Shown here piece after piece: positions 34,701 to 44,253 of a stretch of 64,000 nucleotides of DNA (its first letter is position 1; the number at the start of each line of letters is the position of its first letter). A model generated the notes under the pieces. The model did no database searches and was not told the origin of the DNA. It worked only from the letters and a program-made list of their open reading frames with translations. The position numbers and the translations under genes were made by a program. This DNA is from Sebastes aleutianus (taxonomy: Eukaryota > Chordata > Actinopteri > Perciformes > Sebastidae). The stretch lies in NCBI GenBank assembly GCA_916700875.1, contig CAKAKS010000067.1, positions 23,642,591 to 23,706,590 on the forward strand, given 5' to 3'.

Positions 34701-34862
34701 TCCCGTCATTAAAATAAACAATTACATTATTAATGTCAACAATAATAATGATTCTTCACTCACCTCTTCTATCAGAGCCTTGTTTCCAGCGTTAGGTTCA
34801 GGGATAGCAAAGCGCTCATCCCAGGTCATCTCCGATAAAAGCGTATCAATAATACTCGCCAT
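23967..34862 (-). CDS. ccdc39: Coiled-coil domain-containing protein 39 (axonemal 96-nm ruler)
   Basis: Twenty exons join in frame on the minus strand to 951 aa (human about 941): 34862-34764, 33703-33584, 32856-32710, 32621-32463, 32345-32253, 32139-32011, 31858-31667, 31275-31172, 31071-30945, 30461-30267, 30130-29966, 29865-29728, 28263-28055, 27889-27766, 27667-27508, 27356-27250, 25665-25525, 25389-25210, 24509-24421, 24144-23967. The start is MASIIDTLLSEMTWDERFAI. The protein is almost all coiled coil with conserved pieces such as TDWDQQ, DKELTETISAQ and KNPDLR-like tail, then a Ser-rich C-terminus. With CCDC40 it forms the ruler that spaces radial spokes and inner dynein arms in motile cilia; human mutations cause primary ciliary dyskinesia. 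Intron 10 starts with GC instead of GT. An RFX X-box lies 141 bp upstream of the ATG. Introns carry several transposons. Confidence 0.95.
24620..25200 (-). mobile_element. LINE fragment (reverse-transcriptase C-terminal part) in a ccdc39 intron
   Basis: On the minus strand the decayed frame includes pieces like LLYQSIIHPILLYC and TNRAKLTHITNTADRIIGLP, which resemble the region after the RT domain of CR1/Rex-type LINEs. Stops and frameshifts interrupt it. It sits between exons 18 and 19. Confidence 0.6.
25683..25789. repeat. (CACG)n/(CA)n microsatellite
   Basis: A run of ACGC units followed by about 24 CA units, in intron 16 of ccdc39 close to the acceptor of exon 17. The His/Thr and Cys/Val open frames across it are artefacts. 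Confidence 0.95.
26096..26736. mobile_element. GGGCTGTCAA-type hAT element, copy 2 (old, full length)
   Basis: The left end is GGGCTGTCAAAGTTAACGC and the right end, reverse-complemented, GGGCTGTCAATCGATTAA. The interior matches the copy at 32979-33567 in the reverse orientation. The flanks AAAATAAT and AAAATATA may be a decayed 8-bp target duplication. It lies in intron 16 of ccdc39. No transposase is present. Confidence 0.75.
28264..29727. other. ccdc39 intron 12 with fragments of DNA transposons
   Basis: The phrases AGTTAGATGAGAAATTCAAT and TGTTAGCTTAGCTTAG near 28660-28750 match the MITE at 61935-62216. The GGCACAAACGCCCAGGCCAC stretch near 29010 looks like another repeat fragment. No extra exon was seen. 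Confidence 0.5.
30905..30930. repeat. (GATG)n microsatellite
   Basis: About six GATG units lie just downstream of exon 9 of ccdc39 in transcript direction. Confidence 0.8.
32979..33567. mobile_element. GGGCTGTCAA-type hAT element, copy 3, with exact target duplication
   Basis: The ends are TAGGGCTGTCAATCG and, reverse-complemented, TAGGGCTGTCAAAG. ATTCTGAT flanks both sides (32971-32978 and 33568-33575), an exact 8-bp target duplication typical of hAT elements. It is 589 bp long without a transposase. It lies in intron 2 of ccdc39, ending 16 bp from the border with exon 2. Confidence 0.9.
34366..34653 (-). mobile_element. L1-like LINE fragment
   Basis: The minus-strand frame of 95 codons holds KWEPETNSCIPEEVWLQYCE and a Cys/His cluster (CWRNCG...HYHLFWACP) like the zinc-binding region after the RT of L1/Tx1 elements. 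It is a short 5'- and 3'-truncated piece in intron 1 of ccdc39. Confidence 0.7.
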
Positions 34863-35002
34863 GTTCCTGCACTGTTTCACTATAAGCCTCTACAAAGTTA
34901 TAAAAGATGAATTTAAAGTTATTATTGATTTTAATCTAATGCTGCTGCTGTTGGTTGTTTCTCTGTCTCCTCTTTGCTGTTGCTAAGTGCTGTCTGTTGT
35001 CA

Positions 35003-35017
35003 GTCGCCCCTAGCAAC
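35003..35017. promoter_or_regulatory. RFX X-box upstream of ccdc39
   Basis: GTCGCC-CCT-AGCAAC fits the X-box consensus GTNRCC, 0-3 spacer, RGYAAC with no mismatch. It lies 141-155 bp upstream of the ccdc39 ATG. RFX factors drive ciliary genes through such sites, often together with FOXJ1. Additional half sites (GTTGCT at 34979, GTTGCC at 35023) lie beside it. Confidence 0.65.
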
Positions 35018-35289
35018 CGCACGTTGCCATGCTGTCACCACAAGGAGGCAGCGCGAGGCTAGAAAGAAAGATGCAAAGACGTCACCTCAACGTGAAAGAT
35101 GTTGATCTACACACAACACAGGTAATACTCAGAGGTAACTCCAAACGTATTATACCAGGGGTCTGAAACCTGCAGCTCCGGAGCCAAATGCAGCTCTTTA
35201 GCTCCTCTCCAGTGGCTCCCTGTGGATTTTTACAAATGGAAATGAATAACTGTTTTTTGTTTACATTTTCATTTTTATTTATCATTGTT

Positions 35290-35755
35290 GTAGGAATATG
35301 ATACGAGGGCCACATTGAGGGAAAAAAATAATCTGAGATTTTGAGAATAAAGTCATAATATTACGAGAATAAAGTCAAAATATTATAAAGTAGTAATTTA
35401 ACGTCCTATTTTCTTTTTTTCTCATAGTTATGACTTTATTCTCTTAATATTACGACTTTTTTCTCGTAAAGTTATGACTTTATTTTCATAATATAACGAC
35501 TTTTTCCTCGTAATATTATGACTTTATTCTCGTAATATTATGACTTTTTTTCTCTTAAAGTCATGACTTTATTCTTGTAATATTATGACTTCATTCTCAT
35601 ATTACAATTTTTTTCTCATAAATGTATAACTTTATTCTTGTAATATTATGACTTTATTCTCATAATATTACAACTTTTTTTTCTCGTAATATTATGACTT
35701 TATTCTGAAACTCAAATATTTTTTTGCTCCCAATGTGGCCCTAATAGTCCGTAGT
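35290..35755. mobile_element. Fold-back MITE of AAAGTCATAATATTACGAG-like units, copy 2
   Basis: It carries the ends seen in copy 1 (AGGGCCACATTGAGGGAAAA left; AATGTGGCCCTAATAGTCCG right) and an interior of repeated 'gactttattctcgtaatatta' units that switch orientation in the middle. It is inserted in the hAT-type element at 35156. Confidence 0.75.
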
Positions 35756-35790
35756 ACATTTGCACTTGGGCCCTCAGTGCATTAGACTTA

Positions 35791-36219
35791 TATACTAAAC
35801 TGGAAAAAGAGAGTTCGGAAACTTATGTTTGGTGGATTATTTCTCTGTTGTTACAATGCTAATGGTCATTGTATTTTACATAGTTGGAAAGCCTGTTTAT
35901 TTACCTTCACAATGATGTCCAACTTGTAAGGATCATGCATTTGTGGGATGAGCAGCACAGCTGATTATGTGGGTAGCGCCCAAGAAAAATTTGCCAAAAT
36001 GCTCTGCCAATGGTAAACAGCAAATTTTTCTTGGGCGCTACCCACATAATCAGCTGTGCTGCTCATCCCACAATTGCATGATCCTTGCAAGTTGGACATC
36101 ATTGCGAAGGTAAATAAACAGGCTTTCCAACGATGTAAAATACAATGACAACTAGCATTGTAACAACAGAGAAATAATCCACCAAACACAAGTTTCCAAA
36201 CCTTTTTTTTCCAGTATAC
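35791..36219. repeat. Long inverted repeat, arms about 200 bp, 25-bp loop
   Basis: The arm 35791-35994 is the near-perfect reverse complement of 36020-36219 (for example CAAGAAAAATTTGC before the loop and GCAAATTTTTCTTG after it). Only scattered mismatches occur. Transcribed, it would fold into a long hairpin. It lies between the ccdc39 promoter and the 3' end of dcun1d1. Confidence 0.9.
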
Positions 36220-36940
36220 TATAAACTGTGGTACCTTCATCACAATGCTCAAATGTTTTGCAGCTCCCGATTTTTTTCTTATACATAAGTTATACAGACT
36301 TCTCCAAGTTTGCCAATCATAAACCATGAACTCTACTAAGTCATTCAGAGAAAAGCATTTGTATTGCAGTGAAAGGGACAAAGAAGTCTTCCATTTTTTA
36401 TTGCATTGGACATAATTAAGGCTGTCCTGAATACCATTTTTTGGGCTTTGAAGCTTCATGTTCATGTTCTTTTGTCTGTCTGTCTCCTTCCCCCCGTTTC
36501 AGTGCCTTCACTGCACTAATGTAAACACACGCACCTCTACACACAACTAACAGCGATATCCGTGTGAGAATAACTAATAATAATTCATGTAGGATATGAA
36601 TAATGTTGTGGGATTATTCCTTCTTTCATGGGCTATTTTGGGATTCATACATTATAATTACATACTTACATAAAAAACAAACAAAAACGAAGCATTCGAT
36701 TACTGATTTGGAGGTCGATTATCATGACAACGGTCGAAGCTTCGAAGCATTCGGGTCGGCCCTAGACATAATTTAACTCAAAACATTCTTATGATTTATT
36801 TAAGAATTCATACAGGCCCTAAATCATAATCTAAAGTATTCACTAACCAGGGGTTACTGAGGATGACTTCTACATGACTTTCTTTTTTTATACAGAAACA
36901 CACAGAAACTTGGCAGCTTTAAAGATACCAAATTGAAACA

Positions 36941-36946
36941 TTTATT
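36941..36946 (-). terminator. Probable polyadenylation signal of dcun1d1
   Basis: AATAAA on the minus strand, 531 bp downstream of the dcun1d1 stop. No earlier canonical signal was noticed. Confidence 0.5.
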
Positions 36947-37476
36947 TTATCTTTATACATTTGTGTTTAAACAAACAGCATTATGCTTAAAAAATTACAA
37001 TCAATGTTTTATACTGACTTGTCGCACAAATGTATCATAAAACAAAATCAGGAATGCACACGAGTATTAAAATTCAATATTTAAAGAACGACACCCCCTC
37101 GCGAACCCTCGTGTTTAGATTACAATTCAAAAGTGTGTCTATCTACCTGCTTTTGAGCGGAGCCCAACCACATCAATGAACCGTGTGGGCCAAGATGGTG
37201 ACTCCTCTCTCGTTGGCTTGAGCGCACACAAAAAGCCCAATACTTTAGATAAAAGTTCCAAACCACCACAAGTTGACCGACAAAGAGATATGCCTTTTTT
37301 TATATATGTAAATACACACACACATATATAAAGTCTCTGCTGTGTAAAATATTTCAGTCCTGAGGGTTGAAAAGGCAACATAGTTCTCAGCTCAGTGCGG
37401 TCCACTTGTCCTCCGTTCACTGCGCTCTCCGGTTTTTAGAAAACTCTCACGGATGTTCCTTTAGTGAGAGCAGCTC

Positions 37477-40400
37477 TTAAACTGCCGTGCTTTTGGTCCC
37501 GATGTGTGGTCGTGCAAACTCCACAAAGTCGTCGATAAGGACAGGCCATGCGCCTGTTGAACAAACAAACAAAACAAATTAAATGAATTGACTCCACATG
37601 GATGAAGACATGATTATGGACTAAAACCTGAGCTGAACTGATATTCTAATACGGTGTGAAGCCAGTAGAGCCACTTAATCTAATAGGTTGTAAAGGAACA
37701 ATTACAGGTAATGGGCGTTTGCATGCACACAGTGATAAATGGGTTCACTTTCAGCTGAGTGTCTGTACAAACCTTCCTCATCATAATTCGACATGTCATC
37801 TGTGATCATTGTGCTGAAGTCTAGTAAGAGGTTCCAAGTGTCCTTAGGAATTGATCTTTTGTGGTGCTCCTGCAAAAGACGTAGGGCAAAGTTGCAAAAA
37901 AAGTCAATGAGAATTAACAATATTTGCATTTTTAGAGTAATCTTGAGTGTGATTATCAACTTACAACTAAAAATTTGTTCCACAAGTCCAGGAACTTGAA
38001 TCTTCCAGCCAGTACTAAATTCCAATATGCAATTGCCATTTCTAAATCTGTGAGAGAACCAGAAATAGGTCAATACATGTTCAACAAACAGTTGATGATG
38101 ATAAGCATTAAAAGTTTCTTACCCAAACCTTTCTGGCCAGGATTCTTTGCAAAATTAAATGTAAACTGGTAAAAGTCCTTAAATTTCCCTTGGTCCTTTA
38201 ACTCTTGATCCATCTTCGGCAGCTGAGCTTTTAGCTTGTCTATGCTGTCACACCTGGGGAAACACAAAGCAGACCATTGTGTAAAGAAAAGTACATCCGT
38301 CTTTGTTTGTTGTAAAACTAAGCAGTTCATAAGATGCATCTGCGTGTATAATGGTTACTTTGTCAAACTCAATTAAGTATTTTGGTTTATATTTGACATT
38401 TTCCAAACAAAGCCGAGAACCTCTATACTGATTAGGGATGTCACGAGAACCGATACTTCAGTACCAAGTCGATGCCCAAATTCTAAAAAAGTGACAGTAC
38501 TCTTTTTCTACAGTACCGAAGGTACCGTACGATGCCTGTAACGGTCATTAGTAGTGATGTGACAGTAAGGAAAATTTTTCCACCGGTTAATAAACTTGTG
38601 ACAACGGCGGTGTTACCGATTACACCAGACATTTTACAAGAAAGATTACGGTCAACATGTGCAGAGCGCTGACTCTGATCTGTACCGTCGGGTGGCGTTG
38701 TGTCTGGCCTCTCTGGTAGCGCTTTTGCTGCGGGGGTCAACCTGGCGCCGCTGCTCCGTGCACACCGCCTTTGACGGCTCCATCCACCTCGCGGCGATTA
38801 CCTCATTAACATTATGGTTCCCTTATAGCATTGGGATTAAACGTGAAATATTGCCAAATCGGTGCGTTTGCTTTTAGCTTCGACAACAAATCCTCTGCCT
38901 TCTGCTCCTACTCCTGCTACTATGGGCTGACGGACCAGATGCATTCACGGTCAGTATGTAGTGTCCGTCATCTGACAATTGATTAACATTGATAACATGC
39001 CACTGATACGCCAAAATGAACAAAATTGGTATATTCTTTTTTTTTTTATTACTTAAAGGCTATATGCCTCTGTTTTCTGTAATGTTCAGATGTTTTTAAT
39101 GAAAGAGTGCGTGTTGAATTACATGGGATTTATTGTTGTTTTTTTGTTTTTTTACCGTGGTATCGAATTTGGTATCAAGAATCGTGGAAATTCACTGGTA
39201 TTGGTATCGAATACTAGATTTCTGGTACCATGACATCCCTAACCTCTATACTGATGAGCATGTTTTGTGGCACCCTGTAATGTATGTGTACATAGAATAT
39301 TATGTAAAGCATAGTGACTCTGTGAGTTTGATGATAAAGTCCACTTTGCAGAGTACCGAGAAGGAGTATCAGGATTGTTTGTACCATTTGAAAATACATT
39401 CTCACCCCTGTTCTGCCATGCCATCCATGAACTCCTGTTTTGAAAACTCGCACTGTGTTGCTGCCCTGAACTTCCAGGCTATGAGGAGGACACTTATACT
39501 GGCTGGGTCCAGAGCCAGGTCGTCACAGAACTGTTGGATCCCATCAATGCCGATCTTGTTGTCATCATGGGGATCTAAGTATAAAAAGTGTGAATAGTGC
39601 TTCGATCAATTACTTCACAGCCAAATGGATTTTTTTTTCAATTAACAACACTCAAAATTTTCAGTGTTGCACTGTGTGATTTATTCCTTCACTGTCTATA
39701 ACAGGGGTCAGCAACCTCTACTATCAAAAGAGCCATTCTAGGCAAAATTTAAAAAAAAAATCTGTCTGGAGCCGCAAAACATTTGATCATTGTGATGAAG
39801 GTAACACAGTTTATAGTCTAAGTATATAGTATATAAGTCTAATATAGTGAGGGCCAAAGTGCAAATGTACTACGGAGTATTAGGGCCACATTGAGGGAAA
39901 AAATTCTGAGATTTCCAGAATAAAGTCATAACTTTACCAGAAAAAGTCATAATATTATGAGAATAAAGTCATAACTTTACCAGAAAAAAAGAAAACACGT
40001 AAAATTACTACTTTATTCTCATAATATTACAACTTTTTTTCTCGTAAACCTATGACTTTATTCTCGTAAACCTATAACTTTATTCTCGTAAACCTATGAC
40101 TTTATTCTCGTAATATGACTTTATTCTCAAAATCTCAGATTCATTTTGTTCCCTCAACGTGGCCCTGATACTCAATTGTACCATCGTACCATAGACCTAC
40201 AACAATGATAAACAAAAAACAGTTATTCATTTCCATTTTTAAAAATCCAAAGGGAGCCAATGGAGAGGGGCTAGAGAGCCGCAGGTTGCAAACCCCTGGT
40301 CTATAACATCTGTAACAAGCTGAAAATAACATTTACTATTGTATACTATTATAAATATATTATCTTATACTATAAAAAAAAATATATATTAAAAAGGCTT

Positions 40401-42461
40401 TCCATACCTCTATATCTGTTGTACAGCTGATCAAGCCTCTTCTTGTCTAAGGCCCCCTTTAGATTTGAAACATAGGGCTCTGGATTCTGGAAAAACTTGT
40501 CAGTGGCAACATCTAGTTTCCAGTCATTCTGTGACAGACAGGTCAGTGCGGTCTTCTCATTGGATTGTGTGAAAATCATGAACTGACGAACTTTATCCTT
40601 CTGTGAGGACTTCAGCTTGTTCTGCAACAAACCATAGAAAAACACTTGTTGCAATAACACACATATAGGCAAGGCAAGGCAGCTTTATTTGTATAGCACA
40701 TTTCAGCAAAAGGGCAATTCGAAGTGCTTCACATAAACATTCAAGAACATTGTGACAAAGTGCAAAAGAACATTAAGACATCATTAAAACAGTTTTAAAA
40801 ACATTAAATATTAGAAAATAAAAACAAGCTAAAAATGAAAGCTAGGATAGAAGCTAAAATAGAGTATAACACACAAGAGTAAAAGCTCTAGTGCAGTATA
40901 TAAGATCATTATCTAGTTTAATAAAAGGCAGCAGCAAACAGGAAAGTTTTAAGCTTTTAATTTAAAAGAACTCAGAGTTGGAGCAGTCCTGCAGGTTTCT
41001 GGGAGCTTGTTCCAGATATTTGGTGCATGAAAACTGAACGCTGCTTCTGCATGTTTAGTTCTGACTCTGGGGACACTAAGCAGACCTGATCCAGATGACC
41101 TGAGAGGTCTGGATGGTTCATAACATAGCAGAAGTTCAGAAATGTATTTTGGCCCTAAACCATTTAATGCTTTGTAAACCAGCAGGAGTATTTTGAAATC
41201 AATTCTCTGAGAGACAGGGAGCCAGTGTAGAGACCTCAGAACTGGACTGATATGATCCACTTTCTTGGTCTTAGTGAGGACTCTAGCAGCAGCTGTCTGA
41301 TCCATTTTTTAGGAAGACCAGTAAAGATGCCTTTACAGTAGTCAAGTCGACTGAAGATAAATGCATGGACTAGTTTTTCCAAATCCGACTGAGACATCAG
41401 TCCTCTAATTCTTGCTATATACTTCAGGTGATAGTAGGCTGTCTTTGTAATTGTGTTATACACTAAAGTAAAGAACAGCAATAGAGAAATCAACCATATT
41501 TAGCAGTTGTCTAAAAGCTGCATTTTTCAACTGCCATGACTCTTACAATCCAACATTTCTCAAAATAACGACGAAGGGGTAACATTGGGCTAGATAAGAT
41601 AAGATAAGATGAACCTTTATTAACCCCTGGAGGGAAATGCAGGTGTCAAAGCAGCAACATCAGCAAACAGAGTGAAACACAGGAGATGTATAAAGGTATA
41701 CACAAATTATAAAAACAATAATAGAGATATAAAAGATACAGAGTGAATGGGTGAACATAGTGTGTGCAGTCCGTCAATAAATGAATGTAGTATGTGCAAT
41801 AAATAAATGTAATATGTACATATGTGCAGTCTATAAAGTGGTATATGGGATGTATAGTGTAAAGTTAGTGGTATATGGGATGTATAGTGTAAAGTTAGTG
41901 GTATATGGGATGTATAGTGTAAAGTTAGTGTAAAGTGCACCAGTGGTTAGAGTCCTAGATGGTTGCAGATAGTGCATGTTTAAAGTTCTCATATGGAGGA
42001 TAAACACAGAACTGAATGGATAACACATTTTAAAAAACAGCTAACTAGCAACAACATGCTCTCCTCCTCCTGACAGCAGACACCGACCTGCAATGTGTTG
42101 ACTGGCTGGCTACTATCTTTACATATCTTTACATTTATGATGAACATTGAACAAGCAAGCTAAGTCATAAACATCCTGTCAACAACAAACACATAGCTGC
42201 TGCAGTGTGTGTAATGTTAGCTAATTGTGTTGTTTGTCAGTTGGCTTAAAAGCTAGCAAGCTTAGCTAGCTAACTAGTGAGCTAGTGAGCTAGTTAGCTT
42301 AATGCTAACATCGTTTGTTTTCATGATATAAAGGAAATATAAGGTCATTATCGCATCTTTTTTAACTATATCAGTCACTCCAAAGTAATAGTTTATGTTT
42401 GCGAGCACTGTTTATATTTGCATCACGGTTCCATGAGTGTAAAACTACCATTTCTCACCAT
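37477..42461 (-). CDS. dcun1d1: DCN1-like protein 1 (cullin neddylation cofactor)
   Basis: Seven exons join in frame on the minus strand to 257 aa (human 259): 42461-42459 (ATG only), 40621-40408, 39574-39406, 38253-38123, 38047-37965, 37869-37773, 37553-37477. An ATG-only first exon is as expected for this gene. The N-terminal UBA-like region reads NKLKSSQKDKVRQFMIFTQS, and the PONY/DCUN1 domain (about 60-245) holds IAWKFRAATQCEFS, FNFAKNPGQKGL and [20 protein letters not shown]. The protein binds cullins, UBE2M/UBC12 and RBX1 and promotes NEDD8 transfer to cullins. Wording such as SQNDWKLDVATD and the ending TKSTAV fits DCUN1D1 better than DCUN1D2. Introns contain an L2-like LINE and two DNA transposons. 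Confidence 0.95.
38433..39241. mobile_element. DNA transposon with TAGGGATGTCA ends and a long flanking duplication
   Basis: The left end TAGGGATGTCACGAGAACCG and the right end TGGTACCATGACATCCCTA are inverted. ACCTCTATACTGAT (14 bp) directly flanks both sides (38419-38432 and 39242-39255). No transposase is present. It lies in intron 3 of dcun1d1. Internal GGTATCGAAT / GGTACCGT phrases are repeated near both ends. Confidence 0.8.
39702..40298. mobile_element. Non-autonomous hAT element with exact target duplication, carrying MITE copy 3
   Basis: The ends are CAGGGGTCAGCAACCT and, reverse-complemented, CAGGGGTTTGCAACCT. GTCTATAA flanks both sides (39694-39701 and 40299-40306). Inside, from about 39868 to 40181, lies the fold-back MITE with ends TACTACGGAGTATTAGGGCC. 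It lies in intron 2 of dcun1d1. Confidence 0.9.
40664..41500 (-). mobile_element. L2-like LINE, 5'-truncated 3' part
   Basis: The minus strand encodes pieces of the C-terminal RT region (SHLKYIARIRGL-like, SPVLRSLHWLPVSQRIDFKI, then PNIWNKLPETCR) in two frames, broken by a frameshift near 41290. The 3' end GTGCTATACAAATAAAGCTG with short GCCTT repeats is typical of L2-type elements. It lies in intron 1 of dcun1d1. Confidence 0.85.
41835..41935. repeat. Short tandem repeat, 32-bp unit, three copies
   Basis: The unit GTGGTATATGGGATGTATAG plus TGTAAAGTTA repeats three times in a row at 41839-41934. Confidence 0.9.
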
Positions 42462-42524
42462 GTTTGTCTTTGCCCGACTCCCTTTCCGCCCATCCAGCTG
42501 GCTAATGCGTGTAAAGCTTCACGA

Positions 42525-42548
42525 GTTACGTAACAAGTACTTCCGGTT
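42525..42548. promoter_or_regulatory. Putative dcun1d1 promoter elements
   Basis: A palindrome GTTACGTAAC (42525-42534, CRE/PAR-bZIP-like) and an ETS-type site ACTTCCGGTT (42539-42548) lie 64-87 bp upstream of the dcun1d1 ATG. Such sites are common in TATA-less housekeeping promoters. The assignment is by position and motif only. Confidence 0.4.
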
Positions 42549-42687
42549 GAAGCATCGTGTGTTACAAAATAAAAGCATAAAATTGGTCCCTCTTTGATTA
42601 TGCCATATCCTAGAATTAATTTTCTGCACATTTTGTGTACTTCTTGTTGTTGTTTAACTTTTGTTGTATTTTTAAAATTAAAATAAA

Positions 42688-43040
42688 GTTGATGTCAAGT
42701 TAAATATGTCACTTTTCTTACACAGCTCAAAAGACAGAGACCATGGGGGGCCAGATGGAATGGAGCCTGATGGTGTCATCGAGGTAAGTACACGATAAAG
42801 TGACATTAGTCACTTCTGAAATTACACGTTCAGCATGGATTTTGTGTACTTACACTCACAAGCTATTCTCTATATACTTCAAGCACTCAACAAAGGGCAA
42901 TCATACCTTGCATGAAAGGTACAGAAACCATATTTAACTGATAAGTGGATTTTTTCATGTTTGAGTGAAGTGATGCTTTACCATCTTTCGGGACTTACCC
43001 AATAATGGGGATAACATATTTTCCGACTGATCACTTTCTA
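42688..43040 (+). pseudogene. Duplicated fragment of eif4a2 (exon 2, shortened exon 3, SNORD2)
   Basis: It matches 49670-50115 of eif4a2: acceptor, exon 2 (KDRDHGGPDG...), intron 2, the last ~40 bp of exon 3 and the following intron start. About 90 bp of exon 3 are missing, so only a broken frame remains. A unique substitution changes ATCAAAG to ATGAAAG at the end. Introns are retained, so it is a DNA-level copy, not a processed one. It is flanked by inverted LINE-like ends (42636-42682 and 43229-43272). Confidence 0.85.
42963..43035 (+). ncRNA. SNORD2-like C/D snoRNA, copy in the eif4a2 fragment
   Basis: It has the C box (GTGATGC), the guide CATCTTTCGGGACT, the D box CTGA and a terminal stem GAGTGA/TCACTT. 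It differs from the copy at 50043-50116 at only a few bases, none in the guide. It lies in a pseudogene fragment, so it may not be transcribed. Confidence 0.65.
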
Positions 43041-43389
43041 GTTTTTTTAATTTTTTAATTTATTTGCACGTATATAAAACTGCACAAAATCCAGTCAATG
43101 AAAAAACAAACGAGAAATGTGTCAGGAGAGGTCAAGAAGCCACAGGCTTTTACAAATGACCTCCCCCCGAACCCTAGGAGAAAAAAAACTATAACAAAAA
43201 AGGAAGAAAGATCTAAACTAACATAATTTTAAAAATACAACAAAAGTTAAACAACAACAAGAAGTACACAAAAAACCTGTACAGAAAAACCTAACCAAAC
43301 AGTGGGAAACAATCCAATGAAAACAATGAAATACATACAAAAAACAGTACAGAAAAAAAAGAAAATGTATCTAAACATATCAAAGATAA

Positions 43390-43580
43390 TTAAACATCAT
43401 GAATCAAATGTGATGATAATTTCCTTTTAAAATGTTCTAAGGGTAACGAGCCCTTTAAAACGTGTATTTTGGTGTTCCATATTTGTACACCACGATATGT
43501 GAGGGAGTACTGGCCATGTTTTGTTTTGTAAAAAGGCAGGTGGAGATGATTAACCTGTCTAGTATTATGTGAATGAATTT
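43390..43580 (-). mobile_element. LINE fragment (C-terminal RT region)
   Basis: The minus-strand frame reads PSQIHSHNTRQVNHLHLPFY, then GVQIWNTK and LEHFKRKLSSHL, a pattern typical of the end of non-LTR ORF2 proteins. The rest of the element is missing or decayed. Confidence 0.65.
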
Positions 43581-43589
43581 GAGAAGGAG

Positions 43590-43917
43590 GACGGTCTGCA
43601 GGACAGATAATAATGCACACAGTGCACTTTCATAGACTAAGCTACTGGAGTTACCCTGCACTATACTCATTTTTAACAGTCTCTTCTGCACTATATTCAC
43701 TTTTTTAATAGTCCTGTATCCCAGTTGTTACCCTGCACTATATTCATTTTTAACGTTTTTCTTCATCTCCTTGTAATTTTATATCTGGTATATTTTTTTG
43801 TACTTTGTACTTTGCACTACTAACTTTTTTACTGCCTTTTTAATAACATGTTTTGCACTATGGAACTGTGATGCTGGACACTTGAATTTCCCTTGGGATC
43901 AATAAAGTTACTATCTT

Positions 43918-43975
<58 letters not shown>

Positions 43976-44030
43976 CATTTATCCATCCATCCATCTATCT
44001 ATATATCTATCTATCTATTTATGTCATCAA
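43590..44030. repeat. Interspersed repeat ending in ATCAATAAAGT with (TCTA)n tail
   Basis: The segment 43590-43910 contains repeated CCCTGCACTATATTCA phrases and ends GGGATCAATAAAGTTACTAT. It is followed by about 20 TCTA units. An inverted, related copy with TTTATTGATCCC and an AT-repeat lies at 49111-49500 in eif4a2 intron 1. Confidence 0.8.
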
Positions 44031-44253
44031 ATTCTTTGATTTTCTAGTCATTACCTAACACATTATATAATTGTATTGTAAAGTGAAATAAGACTTTATT
44101 AAAGTTTGAGAGTTCTGAGATGAATTTGGATATAATAACAAGTGTGCTCTTTTATTTTGAAGCAACTTGTCGGAAGTGACTCAAGAATTCATGAACATAA
44201 GCTCCTTCCTCCATGTCCAAACCTATCAGACGCACGATCAGACGTCGATCTGG

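Larger units (their letters stand above)
35156..36265. mobile_element. Composite hAT-type element with nested MITE and inverted repeat
   Basis: The start CAGGGGTCTGAAACCTGCAG and the phrase GCTCCTCTCCAGTGGCTCCC match the hAT element at 39702-40298, in reverse order. A second, oppositely oriented piece of the same family ends near 36265 (ATAAACTGTGGTACCTTCAT, TGTTTTGCAGCTCC). Between them lie a MITE copy (about 35290-35755) and a long hairpin. The right end is not clear, so no target duplication could be confirmed. Confidence 0.6.

Noticed and set aside
35965..36465. 166-codon minus-strand frame reading QSPKNGIQDSLNYVQC and on
   Set aside because: It runs through one arm of the long inverted repeat and repeat-derived DNA; no transposase motif was seen.
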